From assembly GCA_016630955.3 (NCBI GenBank), contig CM049999.1, positions 124,001 to 188,000 on the forward strand: a stretch of DNA of 64,000 nucleotides. The letters run 5' to 3'. Under the pieces are notes generated by a model. The model ran no database searches. It worked only from the letters and a program-made list of their open reading frames with translations, and had not been told where the DNA came from. Below are positions 17,672 through 27,221 of the stretch, in pieces. Positions within the stretch are counted from its first letter, which is position 1, and every line of letters begins with the position of its first letter. Source of the stretch: Didymella arachidicola (Eukaryota; Ascomycota; Dothideomycetes; Pleosporales; Didymellaceae). Made by a program: the position numbers and the translations under genes.

Positions 17672-18167
17672 CTATATGTTCCTAATACCGAGGTTCGCCA
17701 ATGTTGATTCAAGTCCATCGTCAAGCATAATGTTTGCGAATTGATCCGCCGGTTCCTCTACTGCGATCATGCCTTCGCCGCGATAGTAATGGCAAGTAGT
17801 TGCGATGGGAATCGAAAGGTCCTCGCTAGCACCTGTGATCAGGTGGTTGAGGGCTTCATTGTCAAGGAAAGCAAACGTGCTTGGTGGGTCGGCGCGGTAC
17901 CATGGAGTGTCGAAGAAAGCTAAGAGGGGATCGAGGCGTGTGCCGAATCCACCTGCGGGCTCCTGCTCCTCACGCTTCGCCTTCGCTGATCTAGGAGCAA
18001 GGTTGAGCTCTATCAACAATGGTGCATGATCATAGATTTGTAAGATGGTGCGTAAAATACGAATTTCCTCCGGTGTCACAGGACAGGGAATGTAGACAGC
18101 GTACTCAGGGCACGTTGTCCCTTCGGCCTCAACGGCAAGCCCCGGCTTTGAGATAAAGTTTGCGCCA
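17672..18167 (-). pseudogene. 3' part of a host gene split by the DDE-3/DDE-4 stack
   Basis: On the minus strand the frame is open from the transposon junction to a stop at 17672, about 165 residues (...GLAVEAEGTTCPEYAVY..., then TPEEIRILRTILQIYDHAPL). It reads straight on from the sequence on the other side of the stack at 28443 when the transposons and one TA are removed (codons CGC TAT GGC span the site). There is no hydrophobic segment. I do not recognise the family. The gene is separated from its 5' part by 10.3 kb of transposons and is presumably dead. Confidence 0.6.
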
Positions 18168-18169
18168 TA

Positions 18170-20269
18170 CCGAGTCCGTGCGCGTGACGCCCACCATCGC
18201 GTAACGCCCCGCTAAGCAAATCGCACCCCATCTTCAACACCCCATAGCTCAGTCAATATGGACTCAATTCAAGAAGCGGCTACAGAATTCGATTTGCGCA
18301 ATCATAAAGAACAACTTTCATACACAAAGTTTGCTAAAGCAAAGGGAGTTGATCGGTCTACGTTAGCGCGGAGGCACAAAGGGGTTTCAACTTCTAGGGA
18401 GGTCAAAGCAGTTAACCAACGGAAACTCAACAACACTGAAGAACAAGAGCTTATTAAGCTTATTAATAAGCTTACTGAGGACGGATTCCCTCCTAACAGG
18501 CTTCAAATCCGAAATTACGCGTCTAAAGTAGCTGGTAGCAGCGTCTCTGATAGCTGGGTTACTCGCTTCCTCCACCGTCACACAGCTGAACTGGTCACCA
18601 AATGGGCAACAGGGAAGGATCGCAATCGCCACCAAGCTGACTCAGGGGCTTCTTTTGAGGCCTACTTCACACTTCTACACAGCAAGATAGCTGAGTACAG
18701 CATTGAGCCTCAGCACATGTACAATATGGATGAGAAGGGCTTCATGATCGGGGTACTTGAACGTGCAAAACGAGTGTTCTCCCGGCCACTGTGGGACAGC
18801 AAGCAAGTCAGAGGTACTCTCCAAGACGGCTCACGGGAGTGGATCACGCTTATTGCTTGCATAAGTGCCTCAGGGGAAGCCCTGCCAGCAAGCCTCATAT
18901 ACCCAGCAGCCAATCAAGCTATATACTCAGGCTGGGTGGAGGATATCAAGCCAGGGGAACACTCAGTCTTTGTCAGCTCATCTAGTACAGGCTGGAGCAA
19001 CAACGAGATAGCTCTTGCCTGGCTTGAACAGGTGTTCGATCGCGCTACTAAGGCCACAGCACGGAGAAAGTATCGTCTTTTGATACTTGACGGCCACGGG
19101 AGCCACGTTACCCCTGACTTTATTGAGTACGCCAACCAACGCAAGATACTCGTGATGATCCTTCCCCCTCACTCAACACACAGGCTCCAGCCACTGGACG
19201 TTTGCCTGTTCTCACCTCTGGCACGAGCATACTCAAATGAGCTTACGCAGTTCCTCCAAAGCAGTCAGGGGACCTCTCCAGTCACTAAATCAAACTTCTT
19301 ACACCTGTTCTGGGCGGCGTGGCAGAGCTCATTTCAGGAGTCAACAATCGTCAACTCCTTTGCAGCCACAGGGATATGGCCCCCTGACGCCTCTGCTGTA
19401 CTCAAACAAGTCAACAACACTTATACAGACAAAGAAGAACAATCAGGAGCTCTTAGACCAACAGACTGGAGGCGTATAAGGCAGGTACTTAAGGATCATG
19501 TGAAGGAACCTGACAGTGAGGCAGTGCGGGAGCTGACAGGGGCAATTCACTCTCTTACTGCCCAGGTTGAGCTGCTTACTGAGCAGAACAAAGGCCTGCA
19601 GGAGTCTCTTGCACACAGGAAGAAGCACAATAAGAAGAGTAAGCCCCTGAGTCTCCAACAGCGGAAGGAGTACCAAAGTCAACCTGTATTTTGGTCTCCT
19701 CGGAAGGTCAGAGAGGCACACTATCGTCGGAAGATCAATGAGCAAGAACAGGAGGAGCAGCATCTTCAAAAGCTACGTCAGAAGCAAGAGCAAGTAGCAA
19801 TTAAGCTTCAGAGAGCAAGAGAGGCTCAGGAGAAGCGTACAGAGCGTGAGAGAGCTAAGGAGGTGAGGGTGCAGGAGAAGGCTAAGAAGGCAGCTGAAGC
19901 GCAGCGTCAAAGGGACGCTCGTCAAGCTACTACTGCTATCCAATTATCCCAAAAGGGTAAGCGTAAAGCCTTAAAAGCTACCTCAGGTAGCAATAAGCGT
20001 CAGAAACAAGCTGGTGATGCTGGTGGTGCGAAAGAAGCCCCTGAGGCACCCTCAGCTCCTCCACCAGTCACTACTCGCCGCGGACGCAACGTTAGGCTTC
20101 CAAGTAAATACAAGTAGCACAAGTAGTTCACATAGGTCTATTTACTACTCTACTACAATATTATACAATATTTGCTGTTGTTGGTGGCTCAGTAACCTTA
20201 TTTTTCAACAAGTCGATAGGATCTCAGCGGGGCGTTACGCGATGGTGGGCGTCACGCGCACGGACTCGG
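18170..20269 (+). mobile_element. DDE-3 copy a: complete transposon (2100 bp)
   Basis: Perfect 44-bp TIRs start CCGAGTCCGTGCGCGTGACG, with TA at 18168-18169 and 20270-20271. Inside the TIR, GCGTGACGCCC and GCGTAACGCCC are offset by 17 bp. It is apparently identical over 2100 bp to copy b at 48522-50621, so at least one of them moved very recently. It abuts DDE-4, sharing the TA at 20270-20271. Confidence 0.96.
18258..20117 (+). CDS. DDE transposase with long basic C-terminal tail (DDE-3a)
   Basis: 619 residues, uninterrupted, ATG start. N-terminal helix-turn-helix (SYTKFAKAKGVDRSTLARRH, 21-40) and a second DNA-binding helix (VSDSWVTRFLHRHT). The catalytic domain has D158 (YNMDEKGFMIG), D278 (LLILDGHGSH) and D314 (RLQPLDV), spacing DD35D. 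From about residue 470 the protein is a long charged coiled coil of Glu/Lys/Arg/Gln, ending in a basic segment with RGRNVRLPSKYK. Compared with DDE-1/2 it lacks the zinc knuckle, and the basic tail may replace it. The gene is identical in copy b, and it is the best candidate for a currently active transposase in this window. Confidence 0.94.
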   Translation: MDSIQEAATEFDLRNHKEQLSYTKFAKAKGVDRSTLARRHKGVSTSREVKAVNQRKLNNTEEQELIKLINKLTEDGFPPNRLQIRNYASKVAGSSVSDSWVTRFLHRHTAELVTKWATGKDRNRHQADSGASFEAYFTLLHSKIAEYSIEPQHMYNMDEKGFMIGVLERAKRVFSRPLWDSKQVRGTLQDGSREWITLIACISASGEALPASLIYPAANQAIYSGWVEDIKPGEHSVFVSSSSTGWSNNEIALAWLEQVFDRATKATARRKYRLLILDGHGSHVTPDFIEYANQRKILVMILPPHSTHRLQPLDVCLFSPLARAYSNELTQFLQSSQGTSPVTKSNFLHLFWAAWQSSFQESTIVNSFAATGIWPPDASAVLKQVNNTYTDKEEQSGALRPTDWRRIRQVLKDHVKEPDSEAVRELTGAIHSLTAQVELLTEQNKGLQESLAHRKKHNKKSKPLSLQQRKEYQSQPVFWSPRKVREAHYRRKINEQEQEEQHLQKLRQKQEQVAIKLQRAREAQEKRTERERAKEVRVQEKAKKAAEAQRQRDARQATTAIQLSQKGKRKALKATSGSNKRQKQAGDAGGAKEAPEAPSAPPPVTTRRGRNVRLPSKYK

Positions 20270-20422
20270 TACCGTGTCCGTGCACTCAATGCACGCCGTC
20301 AGTCAATGCACGCGCATCACCAAAACGGGCTACAGAGACTTGAGGCTGTAGAGCCACACACAACAGCTTGTATTACAGGATAACTTAGTGGAGCATTCTA
20401 TCAACCTATAGAACAAACTTTC

Positions 20423-21195
20423 TTACCAAAACTTTCTTGGCCGAAGGATTTTGCGGCCGCGAGTGTTGGTTTGGTGTGGAGGTGTTGGCGTACGCGCTAT
20501 GCGCGAGGCACCAGCTACATCATCCCCAGCACTACGTTTCTGCTTCTTCTTTGGTGCTTCTTTCTCCAGAGCCTTGCGCTTGCCTATAGAGGGCTTTCGT
20601 ATAGCTTTTTGAGAGTTGCGAGCTTGCCTTTGACGCTCTCTCTCAGCCTTGCGTTCAGCGACTTCCTTAGCCTTCCTAGCCTTCTGCTGGTCACGCTCTT
20701 CCTTCTCCCTTGCGCGCGCATCACGCTTCTCCTGCGCAATCTTCTCATTGTATAGCTTATTAGCCTTAGCAAGCTCCCTCATGTCAGCTTTCTCCTTCTC
20801 GTCTGCCTCTCGCTCCTCCCTTGCAAGCCTCATGCGGGTCTTGGCTTCCCTGAATGACCGAGGAGTCCACATCATTGAAGGCCCCCAGTACTCATAGTGT
20901 TGCAGCAGGTCTAGAGACTTGCCCTTCATCTTTCTCCTTTTCTTAACAGTAAGAGCGTCAAGCAGGCCCTCATTTTCGCTCTGTAGAAGGGTGTTCTGTA
21001 TGGCCATGTGGTGGAGCGATTGCCGAACAATAGATGCGTCCTTCTCTGAGGCACTACTCAACGCGCGTTTTATGACTGTATTCAGTTTCTGCCATGCCTC
21101 GCCGCCGTATGTAGGAGCTTCCTCTGAAGCGTTGCTAGAGGTGTCTGAGTCGTCGTTGGTGAAGCGATCGAGTATAACATTGGGGTTAAATGGGT
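20423..21195 (-). pseudogene. DDE-4 transposase, C-terminal part
   Basis: On the minus strand the frame resumes after LINE-1 at codons NPFNPNVILDRF and runs to a stop at 20423. It holds the post-catalytic region, a Lys/Glu/Arg coiled coil and a basic tail ending near RGRKILRPRKF, as in DDE-3 and DDE-6. The first few apparent residues of the open frame (an MNTNQPTN reading) are LINE 3' tail, not transposase. No stops; the gene is broken only by the LINE. Confidence 0.85.
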
Positions 21196-21586
21196 TGGTT
21201 GGTTGGTTGGTATTCATTTTTCGTCTAGTTGATGTGGAATAAGTCCATCATCTCGCCTCCCGAAGGGCATGTACGACGTGCTAAGCTATGGAATTACAGT
21301 GCTGATACACTACCTTAGAAAGCATTTCTTGCCTGCGCGGGTATTGTTACCATTTCAGAACTACAGCTCCCCGTCCAGTTGGGGAGGCTAAGCGATGTAT
21401 GTATATTAGGGTAATTTCCTTGCATTCTGAGGCATATATGTGCCGTAGGAGAGAGAGAAAGAGAGATCGTATGAGTGGAGGGGGTGAAGGGGTGGAGAGG
21501 TGGAGGGGTGAAGAGTGTTGCATCGATTGTGCTGGACCTAGCAGAACTAGGTGCAGGTGTTTGCTGCTGTTGCAGGGCTGCAGGAG

Positions 21587-24500
21587 CTAGCGGGGGCAGA
21601 TCTTGGTGAAGTACTGTGTAAGTTTGACAAAGGCGTCAAAGGCCTCTGGCTCCTTCACTAGTGCTGCAGTGTACGCTAGGCCATCAGCCTGGCTGGATGG
21701 TAGTATTAGTGGTCGCAGCGGCCATCTGCTAAAGCTCCCGCGGGTCTTGCGGCAGAGCACGAGGTGCTCTGGCGTCTTGTCGCGCCCGCATGAGCAGCTA
21801 AGGTTTGCATCCTTGTGATTGTACATTCGGTGATACCAGGCAAAGTCCCCATGCCTAGATTGGATGGAGAGGAGCCTGGCTAACGTGGCCCTTGGTAGGT
21901 CTAGTTCCCTTGGACTGCTGCGTGGTGCATAGTCCAAGTCCCAGCTCTTGTACCATTTCGAGAGCTTAGTCTTCTTGTCAGACCACCAGGTCTGTTGTGT
22001 GTGTCGCAGTGTCTTGCGGGCTATCGTCTTGATGCCTGAGAGTGTAGGCAGAGCGGCTTTTCCAGTCGGGGGTGAGGGGTGCTGGGCTTCTAGGTTGGCT
22101 AATCTGTCTGCTGCCTCGTTCCCCTCAATGTCTAGGTGTCCAGGGGCCCATTTGATAGAGACGTCGTGTGTCTCCATGGCGCCATGGCACTCCAGGAAGG
22201 CCCATTGAGAGGTAGGAGGTGCGTCGCCCCTGAGGCACCAGACCACTGAGGTGCTGTCTATGCACAGCCAGATTCGGCGGGTGCGGAGCTCTGGTTGCCT
22301 TACGGTATGCTGGAGGCCTCTCCATGCTCCTACTACTTCCGCGTCGAAGACGTGCGAGGTAGGGTTGAGTGACCCGCGTCCAGTGTGCAGTTGTTTTCCG
22401 TTCTGATACACTGCAAAGCCGTAGGTAACCCGCTTTTCTCCTTCCTTTGTGTACTGTTCAGAGCCATCTGAGAAGATAGTGACTTCTAGTGGTGAGAGCT
22501 GGGCCCACCATTCTTTAAAAGCCTTAGCTGCAGTCTTCTTGTCTAGGCTAAGCGTCGGGTCTGTTCGGCAGCCAGTCGAGTAGTGAGGGGCTGAGAGTGT
22601 AGTCCTGGGGGTCTCTGGTAGAAGAGATGCCATCTGTTGGACTTTCGTCTTGACTCGCTGGGGTTGTCCGGTTTTTACGCCCCTGTTTACGATAGGTACT
22701 GCTGTGCGCCTAGTGAGAGGGTGGTCTGCATCTGTAGTGCGCAGGTGGGTTGCAAATCTGAGTCTGGCTTCCTCGAGTGCCACTGCTGCCGGTAGCAGTC
22801 CGGCGTCTCGGAAGAGTGCAGCTATAGGGGTTGTTCTCCACGCTGGTAGGATGCCTCTTGCCGCTATGGCTAGTGTTTTGTCTATGGCAGCTATGTGCCA
22901 CCCAATGTAAGCGCTGACCTCTTGTGGCCTGCCTGGTTTAAGTGTGTGTGGCTTTTTGGTGCGGCCTCTGTACCAGCATTCAGTTCCATACAGGAGTGAT
23001 GGGTACACACAGGCAACAGTGGCCTTGCGGAGGGAGCTGGCTGGGGGTCCATAGGTAGTCCTAGCTAGGCTGCGAATGTGATAGGCTACCTTGGCAGCTT
23101 TTGCCGTGCGCGTAGCTACATGCCGTCGGAAGGTGAGTCTGCGGTCAAACCACACGCCTAACCAGCGCAGGGCTGGCTGACTGTGCTCTCCACCCGGGAG
23201 GATTGGATAGATCGTGAGCTGTTCATCTACGACGCAGGGAGGCGCATAGCTGCTCCGCTGTCTGGTCAGGTGGATCATTTCCTGCTTTTCTGGAGCAAAG
23301 GTAACCTTATTAGCCTCACCCCATGCTCTGATCTCCCTTAGGTCTTCTGCGAGGAGCTCGACGTTGTCGTCCATAGAGTGTGAGGCCTGGTATAGACATA
23401 TGTCGTCTGCGTACCCAAACCTCCGTTCAGTGTCCATGGATAGTAGCTCTGCCAGGTACAGTGTGTACAGGACGGGTGAGAGAGGCGACCCCTGGGGTGT
23501 GCCGCAGGCAACTGCGTAGCTAGGAGTGGTGACCTGGCCAAGGCGGACTTGCACCCTCCGGTCAGTTAGGAATGAGTCTACAAAGAGGATCGTCCTTTGT
23601 GGCCAGCCCTGTTGGGCCATCCGATGCAACAGGCGGTTCTTCAGGAGAGCGTCAAACGCGCCTTGCACATCTAGGGTGACCATAGTGACGTGCTTTCCAA
23701 GCACCCATGCTGCTTCAGTGTCGTGGGTGAACGCTGCAGTGAGGTCTGCTGCAGAGCGTTTTGGAAGCGCGCCGCCATGCTGGGGGCTGAGGATCTTGTG
23801 TGTCATGGCAGTCCATGCAATACGTCTAGCCACAGTTCGTTCGAGTCCCTTTCCAATACAAGACAGAAGCGCTATCGGTCTCCAGGAGCGGGGCGATGTC
23901 CGGTCTGTTTTCCCCACTTTCGGTATCATGGCTACCTCTGCAAGCTTCCATTGCGCCGGGAAGTGGTTGAGTTCAAGACACCGCTGGAAGATCCTTCGTA
24001 CGAGTTCCCCCACCTGAGTCCAGCAGGCGCGGAGTAGTCGCACTGTAGAGCGGTCAGTACCTGGTGATGTGCTTGACACCCCTATCGTGTTTCGCTCACA
24101 CTCCTCAAGTGAGATGTGTGTGCTCCACGGGAGGGTGGCTGCAGCCTCCTGGTCTGGACGCTGTCCGAGGTCATCTTCTGCTGTGTAGCGGTTGAGAACT
24201 TCCTGTCTAAGTGCCTCTGCTTTCTCTAGGGGGTCTGATATCGTTCTGTTGTTCACTTCGAGGGGAGTGTCCTGGTTCTCTGGCGTGAGCTTGTGCCAGG
24301 CAATGATCTTGAACAGGTCCTTGTCGTCTCTAGCGTTATCGATGACGTGCCTCCAGTACTGCCTCTTGGCCTGTCGGACGGTAGTCTTGAAGGCCTGTCT
24401 CTCCTCTGGTAGACTGCCAGAGCAGAGCTGTCTAGCACGTTTGTAGGCCTGGTAGGCGGTCTTGCACTCCTCGGTCCACCATGGTGCAGCGCGGCCTTCC

Positions 24501-25420
24501 TTGCGGTTGAGCTTGCCTGCTGCCTGTACAGAGTGCTGTATAGCCTCTGTGAGCAGCGTGACGCATTCTTCTAGCTGTGCTGCATCCTGTGTTGCAAGCG
24601 GGTCTGCGATGTTTTGGGCACCCATTTCTACCAGCCCAGCGAACTTAGCTAGGCTCGCCTCTGGAACTCTGTAGTGGTACTGTTCTAGTTGCGGAGTGCC
24701 TGGTGTGGAGATGGGGACAGAGGTCACTATCGTCTCATGATCTGAGCCGCTGTGCATGCTAGCATCGACAGCAGACTGGGCAAACGGGATGTTAGAGAAG
24801 GTGAGGTCAAGAACGTGACCAGCGCAGTGTGTTGGCTGCCCTGGCACACCAATGTAGTCCATAGACGCGTTGGCAGCCCATCTAGCTAGCTCCACTCCTC
24901 CGTTGGCTGCAGTGATGGTAGGCTCAAAGGATTCGTGTCTGGCGTTAAAGTCGCCCCCGACAAGGCAGAGCTGAGGGGGTGTCAGATGTGTGACGTATTG
25001 AATGACGTCTGGGGTGTGTGGCTGTCTGTAGCAGTTGAGTATGGCGACTCCATTTACTACCGCCCATAGCATGTCTGGGTGGTTGAGACTCTCTCTAGCC
25101 TGGTACCGTAGGTGGCGGCCTCTGCGGATGTATGTCATCACTCTAGGGCGGACTGAGCCTGGTGTGTTGGGGCTGTCCCAGGTGCTGATAGGTGCTAGGT
25201 GCTTGAAACCAGGGTGAGTGGATGTTCTCGAGTTGGCACATGCGAAGGGCTCTTGAACACACACAACATCTATGCCCTTCTGGAAGGCCAGCTCTAGTGT
25301 TGTGATGTGCCAGGGCGAGCATCTACCGACGTTGGCCCAGCATACACGGAGTTGTCTGCTTGGTAGACTGTGCTGTTGACGCCTGTTGTGGGCTGGTATG
25401 TTGTAGGGGTGTTCTAGCAT
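21587..25420 (-). CDS. LINE-1 ORF2: endonuclease-reverse transcriptase-RNase H
   Basis: 1277 residues. N-terminal apurinic-type endonuclease (VCVQEPF, GGDFNARHES, SGSDHETIV) nicks the target. The reverse transcriptase has SWRPIALLSCIGKGLERTVA, TLDVQGAFDALLKNRLL, GTPQGSPLSPVLY and the catalytic YADD at residues 670-673. RNase H follows (IFSDGSEQYT, CIDSTSVVWCL, KWAPGHLDIEGNEAADRLAN). Near the C-terminus a CSCGRDKTPEHLVLC finger probably binds RNA. The ATG overlaps the ORF1 stop in ATGCTAG. The canonical PGPDG before the fingers is replaced by GTDRS. No stops or frameshifts. Confidence 0.94.
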   Translation of the reverse strand: MLEHPYNIPAHNRRQQHSLPSRQLRVCWANVGRCSPWHITTLELAFQKGIDVVCVQEPFACANSRTSTHPGFKHLAPISTWDSPNTPGSVRPRVMTYIRRGRHLRYQARESLNHPDMLWAVVNGVAILNCYRQPHTPDVIQYVTHLTPPQLCLVGGDFNARHESFEPTITAANGGVELARWAANASMDYIGVPGQPTHCAGHVLDLTFSNIPFAQSAVDASMHSGSDHETIVTSVPISTPGTPQLEQYHYRVPEASLAKFAGLVEMGAQNIADPLATQDAAQLEECVTLLTEAIQHSVQAAGKLNRKEGRAAPWWTEECKTAYQAYKRARQLCSGSLPEERQAFKTTVRQAKRQYWRHVIDNARDDKDLFKIIAWHKLTPENQDTPLEVNNRTISDPLEKAEALRQEVLNRYTAEDDLGQRPDQEAAATLPWSTHISLEECERNTIGVSSTSPGTDRSTVRLLRACWTQVGELVRRIFQRCLELNHFPAQWKLAEVAMIPKVGKTDRTSPRSWRPIALLSCIGKGLERTVARRIAWTAMTHKILSPQHGGALPKRSAADLTAAFTHDTEAAWVLGKHVTMVTLDVQGAFDALLKNRLLHRMAQQGWPQRTILFVDSFLTDRRVQVRLGQVTTPSYAVACGTPQGSPLSPVLYTLYLAELLSMDTERRFGYADDICLYQASHSMDDNVELLAEDLREIRAWGEANKVTFAPEKQEMIHLTRQRSSYAPPCVVDEQLTIYPILPGGEHSQPALRWLGVWFDRRLTFRRHVATRTAKAAKVAYHIRSLARTTYGPPASSLRKATVACVYPSLLYGTECWYRGRTKKPHTLKPGRPQEVSAYIGWHIAAIDKTLAIAARGILPAWRTTPIAALFRDAGLLPAAVALEEARLRFATHLRTTDADHPLTRRTAVPIVNRGVKTGQPQRVKTKVQQMASLLPETPRTTLSAPHYSTGCRTDPTLSLDKKTAAKAFKEWWAQLSPLEVTIFSDGSEQYTKEGEKRVTYGFAVYQNGKQLHTGRGSLNPTSHVFDAEVVGAWRGLQHTVRQPELRTRRIWLCIDSTSVVWCLRGDAPPTSQWAFLECHGAMETHDVSIKWAPGHLDIEGNEAADRLANLEAQHPSPPTGKAALPTLSGIKTIARKTLRHTQQTWWSDKKTKLSKWYKSWDLDYAPRSSPRELDLPRATLARLLSIQSRHGDFAWYHRMYNHKDANLSCSCGRDKTPEHLVLCRKTRGSFSRWPLRPLILPSSQADGLAYTAALVKEPEAFDAFVKLTQYFTKICPR

Positions 25421-27075
25421 GACGATGGCGGGTCATCGCTCATGCTGGTGTCTTCCCTCTCCGAGGTGGACGGGTCAGTGTGGATAGTCGATTGTGGGCG
25501 GATGCTGCCGGCAGACAGCTGTCCTACATTGAGGCTTCTCTGGCCTGTGGCGGCCCGCCTTGGTCTCTTTGCTCTGCCAGTGGAAGAGGAGGATGGATAG
25601 GAGTTAGTCGTTGTAGGAAGTGATGCGGAAGCCCTGCTATCTCCTTCTTGCCTCTGGGTGGGAGGCTGGGGAGGCGCTGTCTCCGATGCCTCTAGAGGAG
25701 TAGTCTCAGGCTGAAGCGTTGCCTGTCTGAGGGTCTCTTCGACTGTCCTGTAGAGGTGCTGCTGTGCTATCTTGCCTGCGCGTCGGATAGCCTTCAGCTC
25801 GGCTCTTGTAGGCTTGATGCTGTGTCCGTTGACCCGGCGAGGGGCTGCAGGGCAGTTGGCGTGGCTAGCTGGGTGTGGTCCGTGGCAGTTGGCGCACACG
25901 GCTTTGTGGGCGCAGTTGTCCCCGTACGGTCCTTGGTGTCTGTCTGTGCGGTCTCCACAGTGCACGCAGCGCGCTACCTGGGTGCATCGGGCAGCGTTAC
26001 AGTAGCCCTGGCAGCCTGGGTTGTGGCGCTGGATGGTAGGGTGCTTGTTGATCACCTTGGAGTACTCGCTGATACCAAAAAGGCGGAACGAGCGGACTGG
26101 CTCCTTGTAAGAGATGATCCAGGTGGTAAGGCCACGGTGGTTGGCTCCATGTCGTGAGGCCCTGCAGCTGACCGGCTGCCTGCCTGTTTGCGAGCATACC
26201 TCTTCCTCCACTAGCTGGATAGTCGTGGGTAGTTCTGTGCCGTCGAGGGTTCGAAGGGAACTGGGTACTCCCTGTACTGCGTAGTTGATCCAGCGTTCTG
26301 GGACCCTTACCGCGTCTCCGTCTAGTGCTCTCGCTAGAAGTTCCTGGTTTTCTTGGGTTAGAAGCTGGTCCCGGATAGACTTATTAGCTGGGGTGATCGC
26401 CCAGCCTGTTTTGATTGGTGATGCGGCAGGTATGTCCCTCAGGGTGATTCCTCCTATGCTCTTGCAAACTGCCTGTCTTACCGCAAATGGTGAGGGTTGT
26501 TGCAGTCGCATTGTTGGGTTGGAGATGGCTATGAAGATTCGATCGTCTTCTTTGGGCTTAGCCGACGGACCAGGCCGGGGTTTAGCAGGGATCAGGGGTC
26601 GGTTGGCACCCCTATCTGAGATTTGGGGGTCTCTGGCTACGTCCGCCCAAGAGCGGCGTCCTGACTCTTGGCTCCCGGGGTTGCTGTGATTAGTGTCACT
26701 GCTCCAGCGAGAGCTAGGGGGAGAGTTGCTTGGGGAGAGGGAGGTCAGCGCGTGAACGACCCTCTGCTGCAGCTCCTGTGCGATCCTGGCTTCTTGCGGG
26801 TTAGTGTAGCCCTGTGCGTGTTGATCTACGGCTGCTGCGAAGGCAGTAGTGATGGTGTTCCATAGCTGGGTAATTTGCTGAGTCTCAGCGATGTGGCGTT
26901 GGACGGCATCAGAGACTCGAGGTTTGGGAGCGCCCCCACCGGGGTTCTGGCTGCTCAGAAGGGGCGCATGGTGCTGCATGTCCTCCTGGGGCCGTCTTGG
27001 AGCGCGTGTATACAACTGCTGGGGGATCTCGTAGTCTGGGGACCCTGTGTGCTGGGAAGAGGGAGACTCTGCCAT
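25414..27075 (-). CDS. LINE-1 ORF1: RNA-binding Gag-like protein
   Basis: 553 residues from the ATG at 27075. The N-terminus is Pro/Gln/Ser-rich and low complexity. A central region (about 160-270, from RIFIAISNPTMRLQQPS to WINYAVQGVP) resembles the folded part of Tad-type ORF1 proteins. A Cys/His-rich region follows (CVHCGDRTDRHQGPYGDNC, then CANCHGPHPASHANC), probably two to three zinc knuckles for RNA binding. The tail is Ser/Thr-rich. It would coat the element RNA. Relic B holds the homologous first 190 residues. Confidence 0.9.
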   Translation of the reverse strand: MAESPSSQHTGSPDYEIPQQLYTRAPRRPQEDMQHHAPLLSSQNPGGGAPKPRVSDAVQRHIAETQQITQLWNTITTAFAAAVDQHAQGYTNPQEARIAQELQQRVVHALTSLSPSNSPPSSRWSSDTNHSNPGSQESGRRSWADVARDPQISDRGANRPLIPAKPRPGPSAKPKEDDRIFIAISNPTMRLQQPSPFAVRQAVCKSIGGITLRDIPAASPIKTGWAITPANKSIRDQLLTQENQELLARALDGDAVRVPERWINYAVQGVPSSLRTLDGTELPTTIQLVEEEVCSQTGRQPVSCRASRHGANHRGLTTWIISYKEPVRSFRLFGISEYSKVINKHPTIQRHNPGCQGYCNAARCTQVARCVHCGDRTDRHQGPYGDNCAHKAVCANCHGPHPASHANCPAAPRRVNGHSIKPTRAELKAIRRAGKIAQQHLYRTVEETLRQATLQPETTPLEASETAPPQPPTQRQEGDSRASASLPTTTNSYPSSSSTGRAKRPRRAATGQRSLNVGQLSAGSIRPQSTIHTDPSTSEREDTSMSDDPPSSC

Positions 27076-27221
27076 CCTATTAAGCTCCTTGCGCGTCGCG
27101 CAGGGGGCCTAGGCGGACGTTAGAGGTACTCCCAGAGTGGCCGCAGTGAGCCGGATCGTTTGCTGTGATTTTTGGGGCTTCTGTGAAGGAAACCCAGAAA
27201 TCAAAAGATTGGTGTTCGGTG

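Larger units (their letters stand above)
21196..27221 (-). mobile_element. LINE-1: full-length Tad-like non-LTR retrotransposon (6.0 kb)
   Basis: Inserted in DDE-4 with the 14-bp duplication GGGGTTAAATGGGT (21182-21195, 27222-27235). The 5' end is at about 27221, with a 145-bp leader. ORF1 and ORF2 are both open, then a 3' untranslated region of about 370 bp ends in a (CCAA)n tetranucleotide tail instead of poly(A). The same family supplied relics A and B. It lacks visible RIP, so it is a recent and perhaps active copy. Confidence 0.95.
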
